64,000 bases of DNA from Girardinichthys multiradiatus. Its lineage: Eukaryota > Chordata > Actinopteri > Cyprinodontiformes > Goodeidae. Both the position numbers and the translations under genes were made by a program. Location: assembly GCF_021462225.1 (NCBI RefSeq), contig NC_061794.1, forward strand, positions 39,742,914-39,806,913, read 5' to 3'. Under the pieces are notes generated by a model. That model was not told where the DNA came from and did no database searches. It saw nothing but the letters and a program-made list of their open reading frames with translations. Positions 36,401 through 51,100 of the stretch are shown one piece after another. Position 1 is the first letter of the stretch, and the number at the start of each line of letters is the position of its first letter.

Positions 36401-39400
36401 CCGGAATTTGCGATGTAAAGTGATACAGGTGGAGGGCTGTGAAACTGGGCTAAGGATCTGTTTTATTTCGTCTTATCTGTAACCAACATCTTATTAAAAT
36501 TCCCCAGTGAAGAGGCAGGGTTTTTTCATTACTGCAGCTCCAACATTACCTCTTCTTTGATCCCCTTTCACTTCTTTGCACCTCTTCTGCTAAATACTTC
36601 ACAGTGATCTCTCCTTCTGAGCCACCCTCTACCCACTGCACCTTCTGCAATAAGCCAGTTTAAATATTCAACTCCTCATATGTTCTCCCAGTCATTTGGA
36701 GGATGGGTGTTACAGACTGCTGCAGCTGCAGAAAAAGAGCTCTCACACATACATACACACACCCTCTCCTCAACCTCCTCCAGGCTTTTGCTGCTTCTCT
36801 CTGTTGTTTCAGCAAAGCTCTGATAAAAAATTCACGTCACCTTTGTTTAACAGCCACAAGTGGCCTGTCAGATGTGTGGAGCTTTGTTAGCGGGGCTCAC
36901 TTGTCCTTAATATTTGAGGAAGATTTATGGCTGTGGATGTATTTTGAATGCAAACAACAGGATAATGAAGTCTGGAGTCAATTTGAGGCCACTTGACTGG
37001 TAATGTAAAACTTACCGGTCGAATGTTGTATGCCAAGAGGACAAACCTCTTGTCTGCAGACACCTGGAATTTAGCTGAGGTCAGGTCCTGCAGAAAAAGG
37101 CAGAGTTAGAAGTAAGTGAGAAAGTATTTCCCTCACTTTCTGAAGTAGAACAAGTAAAACAAGGCTAAAAAAAAAGTCACATTTTACAAGACTGACCAGT
37201 GTAAGCCATGAAAATTACTTCTACATTCATTGTGACTTTCACTGTGTGGGTCTGTGAAAATGTTCTAACTGTAAGTTATATCTTACCTGCAGCAGATGAC
37301 TTTTTTGGGATCTTCATTCAATTGAGGTCAAGATTAGATTGTCCTTGAGGCTGAAGCTAATGGTTAGTCCAAGAGGGGTCAAGACCAGTTTATGCAAATG
37401 CTGTTTCATGAACCTTTAAACCATTATTACATTTGAATTGGGTTGTTATTTGCACAGAAGCCAAGAATTATTGATTTGGGTAAGGAAGAAAGGAGGCGGA
37501 GCCCCAATAACGATCTTTGTGTGAAACGAAACATGTTAAGCAAAACAGTTTACGAAGCAAAAATATTAAATCAGTTCAAGTGAATGCTATTTTTCTTTCA
37601 TTTTTACACTTTTTATGTCAGCTAGTCTGACTGGAAACACTTTACCATGTTTTGTTTTCAGTACATGTTTTGCACACAAGATTATTGGTACTACAGCACC
37701 TCCTACCACCATGTCATCAGTAGAAGCTACAAGTCCGCTTTGGTCTACTGGACAGAGAGGGACAAGCCGTTGGTCAGTCTTTGGGACCAAGCAATCTGGA
37801 TTTATGCTAAATGAAGATGCCAAGACAGTCACATACTATTAACTTGCAATGTACAATGTACCTTAATGTACAAGTCACTTTGGATGAGAATGCTCTGACG
37901 AAAATGGAGATGCATTTTTCAAATCTATTAACTGGCTTGTCCTCAGTGAAATCATCTTATATTCTCATAAAAAACTTCTGTAAGTATCAAGCATCATTCT
38001 CAAGCTGCTGTCACACTGTTTCCAATCTAGCCATGTAGGTAAAAAGTTTTATGTGTTTGAAGATATGAAGCACATTTTATGCAACATCAAGCCCTGTCCT
38101 GTCCATGAAGTATCCGTGTCCTTTAGGACGCGCCCTGTTATGCAGAGTACATATGTGGAGTGTGGGAGGAAGGATGTAAAACGTGCAGTCCACTCTACAA
38201 GGACAAAGTACCATTAACAAATAAAATTCATAGAAGATGCCTATGTGTAGCTAAGAAAAGCTCTGCATTCTCATGAAAATCTGATTTCCCTGTCTGTACT
38301 AACAGATGGTTTTTGGAGATGAATGGTTGGATTCCTGTGAAAAAAATCTCTTGTCCCAAGTGCATGGAGGAGGGGGGGGGGATAAAGTTACTTGTGTCAT
38401 TTTATTGTTTCTTCATCCCCCACTGTGTTGAACAAAATATATTAGTTGAATTAATCAGAAAATGGGTCGGGCTGCCATCAGTTGGAGCTCCAACCATTTG
38501 GCAGGCCGAGGTGAGACAAACGTCATCAGTTTAAGCTGATCATCTGTATATCGCAGCATGGGATTAAGTAATTTAATTATTGGGTAATTTCTGCAACATT
38601 TACATACCATATGCAAAAATGTTTTAGTTGAGTCACCTATGTGCTGTATATATAGTATCCTAAGTATCTTTTTAAGTTGCCATACCATATCCGTGGAAAC
38701 CTGGTTTAGCCGGAAATTAAATTACATATTTAATAGTATCAGATGCACAGGAAGGCAATGCTGAAACACGATTCAAATTTGATTTAGGCAGCATACTTTC
38801 CCACGCTATTGAAACCCAGGACAGACATGTTATAGAGTGATGGTTGTATTATCTTACGAAATATTTTGGAGCATTTAAAATTGCATTTTACTTGGGCCTA
38901 ACCATACTGTTCTGCCACGTATATAAAATATGTGTATCATTTATGATGCACCCTTGTTTGGTATACAGCGTGTGTAATCTGATGAAGGGTGTGTAAAATG
39001 TAGTGTGCTATTGCATAAAAAGTAATTTAATTTCACTGTGCCTTCACTGTCCTGTATTCTTTCTTTATCCATATTTAATGAAAACTTAACCCTCCAGGGT
39101 TGTACGCTCAATGCTCCGTATAGTCCATGAGTTCCCTATAAGTGGTCATATGATTATTAGATGAATTAATCACAAAGTAGGTCAGGCTGCCGTCAGTAGG
39201 AAACGCGCCAAGCATTCAGCATGCAGATATGACTGAAACTTCGTAAGTGCAGACAGAGAGTTAGCATCGCAAGATAATATCAGGTAAACTGTTGCAGCAT
39301 TTGAGCAAGATTTAAAGACACTTTGTAGCTGTGTCTCTATTGTTACTAGAACACAAATGATGCTAATGATACTGACAGTGTAACACAACAAGATTTACCT

Positions 39401-42058
39401 TACTTTTCTCATATTAATTGATTATGCAAGGGAAAACCAAGAAATAATAATGCATAAATAAAATATTGCAGGTCAAGAAGTGTTGTTCATCAACAGCTCA
39501 TGTAACCACATGGGCAAGATATTATTTTGAAAGTCTCAATCAAGCCCTATAGTTCAGATTTACATTTATAAGTTTCACTTAAGATCTGTGCAAAAGAGAA
39601 GTCTTATGTTAACCTTGTCGCAAAGTAACTTCATCTTCCCCATGCTGTGAGGCCTCTAGGATTGACTATTCCACATAAACAATGTGGATTTCAATAAATA
39701 AATAAATAAAAATAGTATTCCAGATCTTCTTTAAAGAAATGGATACAATGGGCTCTGGACCATGAAGATTGTTCTCAGCAGCAAATTAAAAAGTCAGGCT
39801 CTGTGTTGGTATGGGTATCACTGCTATTGGCTCATTTTCACTTCTGTGACGGCAGCATTATTGCAGAAAACTACACTTCACATAAAAGCAAAGCTTTGGA
39901 GATTGCGTAATTTCCAGGGACATCTTTGCACTTTAGCAAGTTATTAGAAAACCATATTCTGTAAACGCTTCAAAGATATGACTGCATATTAAAAAAGGTA
40001 ATGGAAAGGACTGGACTGTCAGCTGCCCTGAACTGACAACAGTAGAATGAATGGGTTGACAATTTTAGAAAAAAAAAGAATACAATAACAAAAACTGCAT
40101 TGGCTTGCACACCTTAAGATGTGCTTGCAGAAAAATGTCAAAAAAACAGCAAAGCAATTACAGTTTACAATTGGATGGGCTGAAAACATCACCAAGTAGT
40201 AAAAGCTTTCCCGCCTCAACATTTCTGAATGTGTTGCAAGACTGAAATGCAGAAACGGAAACATTTTCAATTAATTCATGATGACAGGACAAAACATGAA
40301 CTATTAAGGGGATTTAATGGCAATGAAATAAAAGAGCCAAACATCGGAATAGTTATTTATAATCACTACATTAATTTATTTATATCCTCCTAATTTATTT
40401 GCATTTATTTGTATCATCTTAATTTAAAAAGATAAGGACAGAGAGCTCTTAGATAAAGTGGCATAAAAAAGATTAATGAGAGCTTCTTCTAATTTGTAAT
40501 TAGTGGAGTATCTATGAATATTAAACAACACCTACCTTATTCTAAAGTCAGTGAGAATATTTGGCATCATACTACGAGAATAGTACACACACTCATCATA
40601 AACAATGTCTTTATTCATATTGGGCTGTTAATTATGTATTTGAGCCATTTTTTTCCAGGGTGGAATGATGATACAACTTTCTCTAATCTACACAGGGTCA
40701 AAATATACAGACAGACTCAAAACGATACACTCCAACTAATATTTGGGTAAATGTCTTTTGACAAGTTGCACCTTGACAGCCTTTTGTTGATTAGCTTTTG
40801 TCATCAATTTGGCTGGATATTTGACCACACTTTTTGGCAGAATTAATGGAGGTTATTTAATTAACTGTTCTCCTGACACAGACCTAGTTTTGAAGCATAA
40901 GTTATTTTTAAATAGGGCTGATGTCAATGCCATTTTAGTTAACCAAAAAAATTTTTATGTGCATTTTGGATCATTGTATTTCAGCCATCCAGTAGTTTGA
41001 GGTGAAGCTGAAGAATTTGCAGGTAGTCCTGTTCTTCCTTATGGCATTCACCGGCAATGAAACAGCTCCACAATATGATGCTACCACCACCGTGCTTCAC
41101 AAGTAGTAGAGGCGTTTTAGTTTGAAACCCTCAATTTGACTCATCCTAACATATTTCTTGTCAATAGCGCCTTTCAAAAAGCAAAGTGAGATTAAGATGC
41201 CGTTTTACCATCTCAATGTATTTGAGAAAGGACCAAGGCCATGAGGGAGTTGAAGTCAACCTGCTGCTGTCACGCCCCAGTCTCAGTTACAGCTCCGTCT
41301 CAACTGACTTGTGAAAGGGTAAACCGGTGTTAGAGGTCAGAGGTTTGATGTAGCAATTACCAACAAAGACATAACTGTTTCTTCAACAGCAATTATGCTC
41401 AAGTAGGAAACAGTGACTTACTCCGCTGATATGTTCAAGCCTTTCAGAGACTTATGATGCTTATTTTTTGTGTAAAGCTCCATATCAACCCCAAATGTAT
41501 TCATTTTTGAAAACTCACATGGGTGTGGGATATTGCTGGCTACATTTGTGAAAGAGCAGATTGTCTTTGCGGGTTTAAGACAAAACTGTTTTGCGGAATA
41601 AACCATTGTGGTCAAGTTCCTCAATCTTTGTCTCGTCTGGTTATAAAACCTTTCTCCAGAAGACGTTTGACCTAAGCTTTTGAAAAAGGTCCTTCTTTGT
41701 TGATCAGCACCTGCGTACTCCTGATAAAATTAGCGTGTTTCAGCAATTTATAATAGGTTTGAACCTTTTTGGTTCCTGGGTTTTTCTTGAACATTGTAAC
41801 CAATTTCCTTTCATCTGCGGGTGACAGTTTGGGTCGATAGGGCACATTTGTTAGGTATTATTAAGTAAACTCAGAGGCAAGAACGATACAGTCAGTTTTA
41901 CTTGCAGCAAGGGTAGTTCACTTTGCAGTGCAGACTACAAAGTATTGACACCCTATCTCTTTATTTATATGCTGTGGTCCAAACACAGTTCAACAGACAG
42001 TTCAGACAGGGTGTGTGTGTGTGTGAGGCTGAGAAGAGGCTGGTTCTCACAGGCCTCT

Positions 42059-42102
<44 letters not shown>

Positions 42103-45100
42103 TGTGTGTGTGTGTGTGTACAAATAGATAACGGAATCCCACACACACAGGGAGAACTGCATACCAAAGCATGATACAGAGCAGAGTGCAGGTGCATTAC
42201 AGCACAAAGTTTTTACATGAGTGATAACAAGTCCTCGCACCCATCCAACAACATTCAACCAAATATTAGGTGTAGCTGTATATTTATACCTGTATTTAAA
42301 ATTTTAACCCAGTGTAGATCAGAGAAAGTTTGAACCTAGTTTAGAATTTTGAACTTTATTAAAGCTGATCTATGTGTTATTATTCAACCTTGAAAGAATA
42401 TTAATTTAAATAAATCAGTAAAAGCTCAATATTAAATTACATTATGCAATATGATTGGTGTATGTAAAGGCCTGATTGGAACTTTCTTCATGTTTATAAT
42501 TATCATCCTGCACATTTAAATGTATTTGTAATTCTGGATTTGTAATTTAACAGTTTTACTTCTAACCTACATCATATTTTAAAATGTGAATTGCAAATTG
42601 ACTCAGCAACTTATTTATCAGTGCCTCTTGATATTCATTCATTCATTCATTCATTCGTTTTTCATGGAAGCAGAAGCAGTGATGGCAAACCGTCACCTCA
42701 GTACAGGAAAGACTCTTATCATACTGACAACACAACCCTGCTTTGAGCATGCCTGCGATGACCCATATAAGTCTGTTAGTGTCGAGCAGAGGCGGCGCTC
42801 CAAATGACGCATTCACATGGAAAAATCTCTTTGAAGGCACATGTTGGGGGCTCACAGAGGAGCCAGATTTTGGGGAAAATATGGGCCGATACCTTTAACG
42901 TGCCAAGTCTTTTTTTGTCTAAAATATGCCATGTGGTGCAGCAACTCTCTACAGCATCTGGCTCTCAATTTTCATTTCTATCAACCTATTTGTTCATTTT
43001 GTGAGTTAATATGAGACAGTCGATAAAGCAACCCGTCCTACCAGGGAGCTGTTGTCCAGCAGAGTTGTGGTTAGGTTGTTTTTGAGGGTGAACGTCAGCA
43101 CATGTCCCTCTCTGGTGCGCAGGGCCACTTCATTATCTGTTAGGGGTTCAGGGAAGAACATCCTGAGTTTTCTGAGAAACATGCTGAAAATTAACACATT
43201 GTCAGTCTGAAGTAATATGTGATGTGGAATATAGATCCTCACTGTTCAACCATGCTGCACAGGGATCGTGAACTTTAAACTTGTCGCTCTCCAGATCCTC
43301 CATGGTCAAATGGGAGCGGAGTAACAAGTGAGACTCATCTTTAAAGGCAGAAATACAGAGCAAACTGTGAGAGAAGCCTTTGATCATATGGAAGCAGGCC
43401 TTGGACTACTTTTCAGCATCATGCTGGATTTATCTCTTTAGTAAGAAGCACGGATAGGCTACATTTAAATAGACCAATCAGTCTCGTGATCTATAAAAAA
43501 AATCTATCTGAAACAGGAATTCTGTACCACAGATAAACGAAACATGAGAATATTTCTGTAAATTTGTTAGAATTCATTTTGAATCAATGCTAAAATGTAC
43601 ACTTCAATTAAAGAATATAATAGAAACCAAAAAGAACTAGTAAACAAGAATTTATTAGTGATCATGCTAATGTGCAGGCCTTAATGATTAGTTAAAGGGA
43701 AAAGGAACACACACACAAGCAAAGATAAAAACAAAAATACAACACTACCTCTTCTCAACTACACTGATCAAAGAGAAGCTTAATGATGAGGAAATCAGCA
43801 TTTAAAATATTACAGTGCTGTGAAAAAGTATTTGCCCCCTGAGTTTTCTTCTGTTTTTGCTTTTTGTCACAACTTTTTCATAACATTAAACTAATTTTAT
43901 TATCAGACAAATTAGGATTTCATTTACTGATGAAGAAGCTTTCCTGTCTCCTTTTTAAATTCTAAATTAATTTCCACATTTTTGTTTAAACTGTGTTATG
44001 TTTCACTAGCCACAACCAGGTATGATTAATGCCAGACTTGTAAAAGCAAAAAAAAACAGCTAGAACCTATCTGACAACATGAATTGAGCTAAAAAAAACA
44101 AAAAAAAACAAAAGACAAACCACCATGACCCATTATCTACAAAAACAGAACAGTGGCAAACCTTCCCAAAGTGGCAGGTCTAAAACTAATCTAAAAGTGC
44201 ATCGACGATTAATACGGGAGGTCACAAAAGAACCCAGACCATCTAAAGCACTGCAGACCTCACTTGCCTCAGTTAGGGTCAGTGTTTATGACTTAATAAT
44301 AAAGAGACTGGGCAGAAAGGCCTCTATGGGAGAATCTTAAGGCCAAAACCACTGCTGACCAAAAGTAACAGCAAGGCCTGTCTAACATTTGCCTAAAAAC
44401 ATCTTGATAACCGCTAGGATACACCTGAACAATTCTGAAGGGCAATGTCCAGTCATCAGTTTATAACCTTAGGATGATCCAAAGCACACCAGGAAGTCCA
44501 CCTCTGTCATGTTTGGTTTGTAGTAGGACCCAAATGCAGGCAGAACCAGAGGCAGAGGTGAAATTACGAATATATAATAAAAATTTACTAAATACTGACA
44601 TGAATGCAGGTCCGCTAATCAGAAGTTAATGTGGAGCAGTTGAGGCAGAAGGAGGGCAGGGAGACTAATTAACACAGAGGAAGCTGAACTAAGACCAAAA
44701 AAAGACTTCTGACCAAGGGGACAAGACTAATGCCTAGTTTACACTGTAAGATTTTAAAATAGTTGGTTGATTTTCAAAACCTGAGAGACCCCGCACATGA
44801 TAAAAAAGTCTGCTTGGTCCTCCAGTGTGTGCTGTACAGCCACACGACAAGCACAACACACACAAATAGATTTCACTCACAAAGATTCAGATGTCAGACG
44901 GGAAATCTCGCAAACCCTTTCAAGATCTCAAACCCTCTCGAGAGATCAAATGTGAGTTCAGATTTATTTCCCTTCCGTGTTTCCGTGCTCATTTGACATC
45001 GGGGAACACCCCACACGGTAGGATATCGGGCCAAGACAATCCAACATGTAGAATATCCCCGATTTGAGGTTGGAGTGGTCCTGATCACCTTCCGAGCAGA

Positions 45101-48100
45101 ATAGATCACTCTTAACACACCACACACAACGGAAATATCTCAAAAGATTATCTTAAGAGCCATCACGATGATCGAGGTGTGTTCAAAGTGGAAGATCGGG
45201 TCAAAAATCGGCATAAAAATCCTGCCATGTCAACCTCACATAATGCTGAACTGAGAGAAATAAATCTAAAGCAAAAAGAACAAAACACAAGAATAAACTA
45301 AGCAGGTAAGCATGAAGGAATGAACTAATATACTGGAAATACCTTACTAACAACAATCAAACACAGAGAAATTAACTGAATATGGCAAGAACACTAGAAC
45401 ATAAATAAACAACAAGGAAATGGTGAGAACACAAAAACAAATGAAAAATAAAAGCTAACACTCAAGGTTTATGACAACTTCTGAATGATAAAAAAAAAAT
45501 AGAAGTAGTACAGTCAAAGTTCAGACTTAAATCCGATTGAGATGTCCTAGCATGACTGTAAATGTGTTGCTCATTCTCAAAAGCCCTTGCAGGTCACAAT
45601 TTCTCCGAAGCAAAGCATTGCAAGTCATTGCACCCAACCAGATATGAGGCTTAGGGAGCACTTTATTATTTTTTCACAAAGGGCCAGGTTGGCTTGGATA
45701 GTTTTATTTTCTCAATAAAAAAATTCATAAGTTGAAAATTGCTTTTGTATTTACTCAGGTATCTTTGTTTGATGATGCAATGTTGTGCACTGCTGATATT
45801 TTGGAGATTCTGCAGGATTTGACTAGATCTAAAAGTCAGCAGATAACATTTTGAAGAGGCATGGAGGAAACCAGTTAAAGTAGCTGAACGGAAGTGTGCT
45901 GAACATTTCGTTGCATCTGCAGCAAAAAGTTGTGGCTAACATTTTCAGGGATGACAAGATCAATGCCACTCTTATGCTTGTCCTTCAAATGTGAGGACAT
46001 AGAAGATAAATTAGCAAACAGAAATGAATGCTAAGGGATACATCCAGCCTCTCTCTATAGCATACTAATTAACACTTTGTATTGTGTTTGTTTAATTGGT
46101 GCTTAAACCAAAGTGTTAAAGCAAAAGGTCCCATTTTATGGGGTTTTATAATCTCTCAGAGACTATTTAGCCAGGAGCAGTAACTTCTCGTGGTCTCCTC
46201 TGGTTGCCTGGCAACTGCTATGAGACAAGAAAGAGTCAGAGATTTTTAACCCCTCCAAAAGGCTGAACTATTTTATTTATGTTGTGGATCTTGTACAGAT
46301 TAAACAAACATGCTGGACCACTAGGTGGATTTTTTTAATTTTATTTTAGAATATTAGTTCTGTCTCCTATTCGGCTCTTTGTGTTAAGTCAAAGGCTACT
46401 GCCTGCAGGCAAGAGCGTAAAACTTGTTCATTTCATGTAACTTTTAAAGCTTTGGATCCAAATTGTGCTTTGCACTTTGATTCTCCTACTGTACTCCACT
46501 GCTTTACCACATTTTTTCTTACCAGGTGTGAGGATGACGACGGAGAGGATGACCAGGGACATAACCGCCAGGATCACCACCATGGCGATGCCTATGCCCT
46601 TCCAGTTCCGCGGGGGACCGTCTGAACTCCCCAGGTCCTGATGTGAGATAGAAAACAAACGTAGTGATGAATGTGAGCCGAGCTAAAAGGGAGGACATTA
46701 GTGCCGCTTCATTTCCACCGTCAGACAAATTGGTTTGTTGAGCCACGGGGGAGCGGGACCAATCTACAACATTACTTAGACTTCAACAAATTGCACAAGT
46801 TTTCAACTGGAGAACTGCGTGACACTGTTGCTTTTAGGAAAGCAGTTTTTAATTGTTGCAGAAATTAAAGCTGGCACATAGTTCTTCTTCTTTTCCTTTG
46901 CTTCATTTCACCTGAAATGATAGACCATTTACTTGGATATAATAGTAATTTGGAGAAATATGTTTCCGGAAACTGAAATGCACATTCAGGTACCTACCCA
47001 CCTCCAAATGTTTTTGTTTTTTTTATTAAAACAATTACAAATAAAATTTCAATGCACTATAAATAGTAATTACAAACTTTATATAATTGTTTTATACTTT
47101 TATATTTTTTATAGTCATCTTTTATTTTTTATGTATTTTTTCATAGAAATTCTAAATTCAGAGCCAATAATGTTTTGCATTTTAACAGGTTTTCCTCTAC
47201 ATCGTTCAACATGGTTGAATATATTAAAAGACAGGAACAAAACATTTGGCGAGGCTTTCCAAGGCAAATACGTGGAGGAGATTTGCAATTTGTTGAGGAC
47301 TTTGCAGACAAATGCTTACCCAGTGTAAAAATAATTTTAGTTTGCAATACATTTGTAATTTTTCATCACCTAAAGTGAATAACAAAAGAGTCCAGAAAAA
47401 GCTGAGATTTTTTTTGCAATCAGAAAATTGAGTGAGTCAGCCATGTCACTGCAACGTAAGCAAGTCCTTTGGGGTATTTCATGTTTTTTTCGACGTTTTC
47501 TTCCAGGGTTGCCCTGTATTTAAATCCATCCATCTTCCTATTAATGCTGACCTGCTTGCCTGCTCTTGCATCTCCACAGCATAATGCTGCAAATCCCCCT
47601 GATTTAGGGTGAATTGCTGTTTTGAATGTAGGCAAAAAAAAAAAAAAAATCAGCTTTGGTCTGATTTGATTACAGAGTTACCTTCTTCCACTTGCTTGCT
47701 CTATTCTCTACATGGCTTGAGGCAAACCTTAAATAGGGCTTGCTTTAAACCACGCCTTTTTTCTTGTCACCTTACCATGACGCCCAGATTTCTGGCGTTC
47801 ACAACTAATATGCTAACAGGTTCTACCACCTGAGCTGTGGATCTCTGCAACTCCCTCAGAGTTTCCATGAGCCTCTTGGCTGCTTCTCTGAATAATGCTC
47901 TCTTTTCCCAGCCTGTCAGTTTAGGTGGACAGCCATGTTTTGTTGGTTTGCAGTAGTGGATTGAACAGAGCTCTGTGAGGTGTTCAAAGTGTATTATTAT
48001 TATTAAAGTATTAACAGTATTATTAAAGCCTAATCCTGCTTTAAACGTCTCCAGAGCTTTATCACAGAGATGTCTGATGTGTTCCTCCATGATGCAGGTT

Positions 48101-51100
48101 GTTCACTAATGTGCTCTGAAAACTTCTGAGGCCTTCATAGAACAGCTGGAATTATTCTGAGAATAAACTACACACACTCTCCAATATGGTGCACTCCTAC
48201 ATAATTAGGTCACTTCTGAAAGCAATTGGTTACAATGGATTTTATTTAGGGTTATCAGAGTAAAGGGGGCTTAATACCAATATGTGCTGCACTTCAGATG
48301 TATATTTGTAAAAAACATTTTTAACCATGTATCCTATTTCTTTCACTTCTAAATCATGCACTACTTTATGTTTGTCTCTTAATATAAAACATAAAACAAA
48401 CATCCAACATAAAACATAACATAAAATCCCAATAAAATACATTGCAGTTTGTAGCCATAAGGTGAAAAGATGGGAAAAAGGTCTAAGGATTTCCAAGGCC
48501 TTGTTTTCAAATGGAAGAAATGGTAGACATGCAAAAAAAACTGGGGCCAGTTCTGGATTGAAAGCAGATTGAAACTGGATAAAGTGAAATCAAAAACTAA
48601 CTGTAAATAAAAAAATAAAAAAAACTGTTTAAAATTTTGTTTTGGTACTCATAACCGATGCATTCTCCAGGGTAAGAGCACTGGCATGCTCATGCTTCTG
48701 CTCTGTGCTGAACAGCTCTGCAGACACATTTACATTTTGTTGCTCCCCTCTCCTGACTTAAAAACACCAAAAAACCTAAACAGTGATCTTTTTCAGGCAG
48801 CGCCTTATACATGCTGAGCTCCATTCACCTCTGAATTCAAAAACTGGAGCTGTGAATTATGGTGACTGATTTTCTTTGGTTTTGGGTGAAAAATGATTTG
48901 TATGGCTGATCAGCTGCTCCAGTTTTCTTTTAAGTCTGCTCTGTACAGCTGCCGGTAGTTCCTGTTGTCTTTCAATGCAGTGTTTAGCCTCTCTTTCACA
49001 CCTGGTCCCATTTACTGATAACCACAGTTGTTTGTCATGTTTAATTTTTTTTACCTACAGTTTTCATGCTTCTGGGTTTACATTGTTCAGTGCTAGATCA
49101 TTTTGACTGTTTACTCAGCCTTTCTGGTCTGTTTCTACTCTGTTGGGTAGTTATCAATGGTCTAAAATAGAGGTTGTGTATCATTTGAATCTAGAAACCC
49201 ATAGGAGGAATGATTTGCTACTCATTTGTGCTGTCACGCAAATATAATGGAGGGTACCCATTTGTCCCAAATGTGAATTAAATCTTTCCCCTGAATTGTG
49301 TTTACACCATCCATCCATCCTCTATACCCATTTGTAATTGAGGGCGCTGATGTCAATCTCCAGAGGTCATTGGGTGAGATTGGGCAGTTTCACAGGGTAC
49401 CACAGAGGACAAACAACCATGCACATATACACTGTGACCTAAGGGCAATTTAGAGAGACCAGTTAACCTAACAGTTATGTTCTTGGACTTTGGGAGGAAG
49501 TTGGAGTACCTGGAAAGAGTCTATGCATGTATGAAGAGAACTCGCAAACTCAATGCAGAAAGACCCTCGGTCAGGATTCGAACTGAGAACCTTCTTGCAG
49601 CAAGGTAACAGTGCAACCAACTTCATCACCAGTTTGATTTTACACCAAAACTTAGTTTACATCATTTACATGAATAATTATAAAATACATTGAGGGTAAA
49701 AGGAATGTCAAAGACCAGCTCTGTTAGCTCCACAGAAATTGCATTAACTATTTATTCTTTCACCCTAGGAGAGAAAACAGGAAATGAAGTAACCTGCTGC
49801 ATAACTGTCTTTGTAAAAAGAGGGCAGGAATTTTACTGAGGAATTTACCCTCACCTTGAAGTTTGCCTAACAATCTTAAGAAAGATTTCTGTGATAGACA
49901 AATTCTCCAGCATGTTGCATAAATCCAATTAAAGAGATACATTGTCCCAACATCGAGTCAAAGCTGTGGCACTAAAGATATGCATTTATGCCAATTAAGA
50001 AATGTCATTCTGATGGCGTTTCCTCCCTGATAAGGAAATTATTTTGCTCTTAGTTTCAAGGAGAACTTAATTATTGTTAAGACTCACTGTATAAGCAAAC
50101 ATTTCCTCTTTCTCTTCTTGATTTTGCACCTGCATATCATAATTAGATTGCCAAGCGAGGAGAATTAAAACGGCAATTTTCATTTACAGATTGATATTGT
50201 TTCAAGCAATAATTTTGATGAAAAGCATTGATTTATATAATTTGTGTTACAAAAATGTTGGCCTGCTGAAAAGTTTGTTCGTTCGTTCGTCGTCTTCCGC
50301 TTATCCAGGACCGGGTCGCGGGGGCAGCAGACTCAGCAGAGACGCCCAGACATCCCTCTCTCCAGACACCTCCTCCAGCTCCTCCAGGGGGAGCCCAAGG
50401 CGTTCCCAGGTCAGCCGAGAGACATAGTCCCTCCACGTCCCGGTGGGTCGTGCCTGGAACACCTCCCGAGGAAGGCGTCCAGGAGGCATCCGGTATAGAT
50501 GCCCGAGCCACCTCAACTGGCTCCTCTCAATGTGGAGGAGCAGCGGCTCTACTCCGAGCTCCTCCCGGATGGCCGAGCTCCTCACCCTATCTCTAAGGGA
50601 GTGCCCGGCCACCCTACGGAGGAAGCTCATTTCAGCCGCTTGTATCCGGGATCTCGTTCTTTCGGTCATGACCATAGGTGAGGGTAGGAACGTAGACCGA
50701 CCAGTAAATTGAGAACTTTGCTTTTCGGCTCAGCTCTCTCTTCACCATAATGGACCGGCACAGCGCCCCCATTACTGTGGCAGCTGCACCGATCCGTCTG
50801 TCAATCTCCCGCTCCATTCTTCCCTCACTCGTGAACAAGACCCCGAGATACTTAAACTCCTCCACTTGAGGCAGGAACTCCCCTCCAACCTGAAGAGGAC
50901 AAGCCACCATTTTCCGGTCGAGTAACATGGCCTCGGACTTGGAGGAGCTGATCCTCATCCCAGCCGCTTCACACTCGGCTGCGAACCGCCACAGCGCATG
51001 CTGTAGGTCTTGACTAGAGGGGGCCAGCAGGACCACGTCATCCGCAAAAAGAAGAGACGAAATCCACTGGTCCCCAAACCAGACCCCCTCCGGCCCTTGG

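Larger units (their letters stand above)
43812..45800 (+). mobile_element. Tc1-like element, family B, split by a nested insertion (dpp10-like intron 2)
   Basis: The left end CAGTGCTGTGAAAAAGTATT and transposase scraps reach about 44510 (AGCACACCAGGAAGTCCACC). The same frame resumes near 45508 (CAGTCAAAGTTCAGAC, then AATCCGATTGAGATG) and continues to about 45800. The sequence between is foreign to the element. Confidence 0.7.

Noticed and set aside
38440..39310. Direct repeats as LTRs of a retrotransposon
   Set aside because: The 560 bases between them carry no gag, pol or primer-binding site, and TG/CA ends are not seen.
41923..42258. Cys-Val and His-Thr repeat proteins
   Set aside because: Translation of the TG microsatellite.
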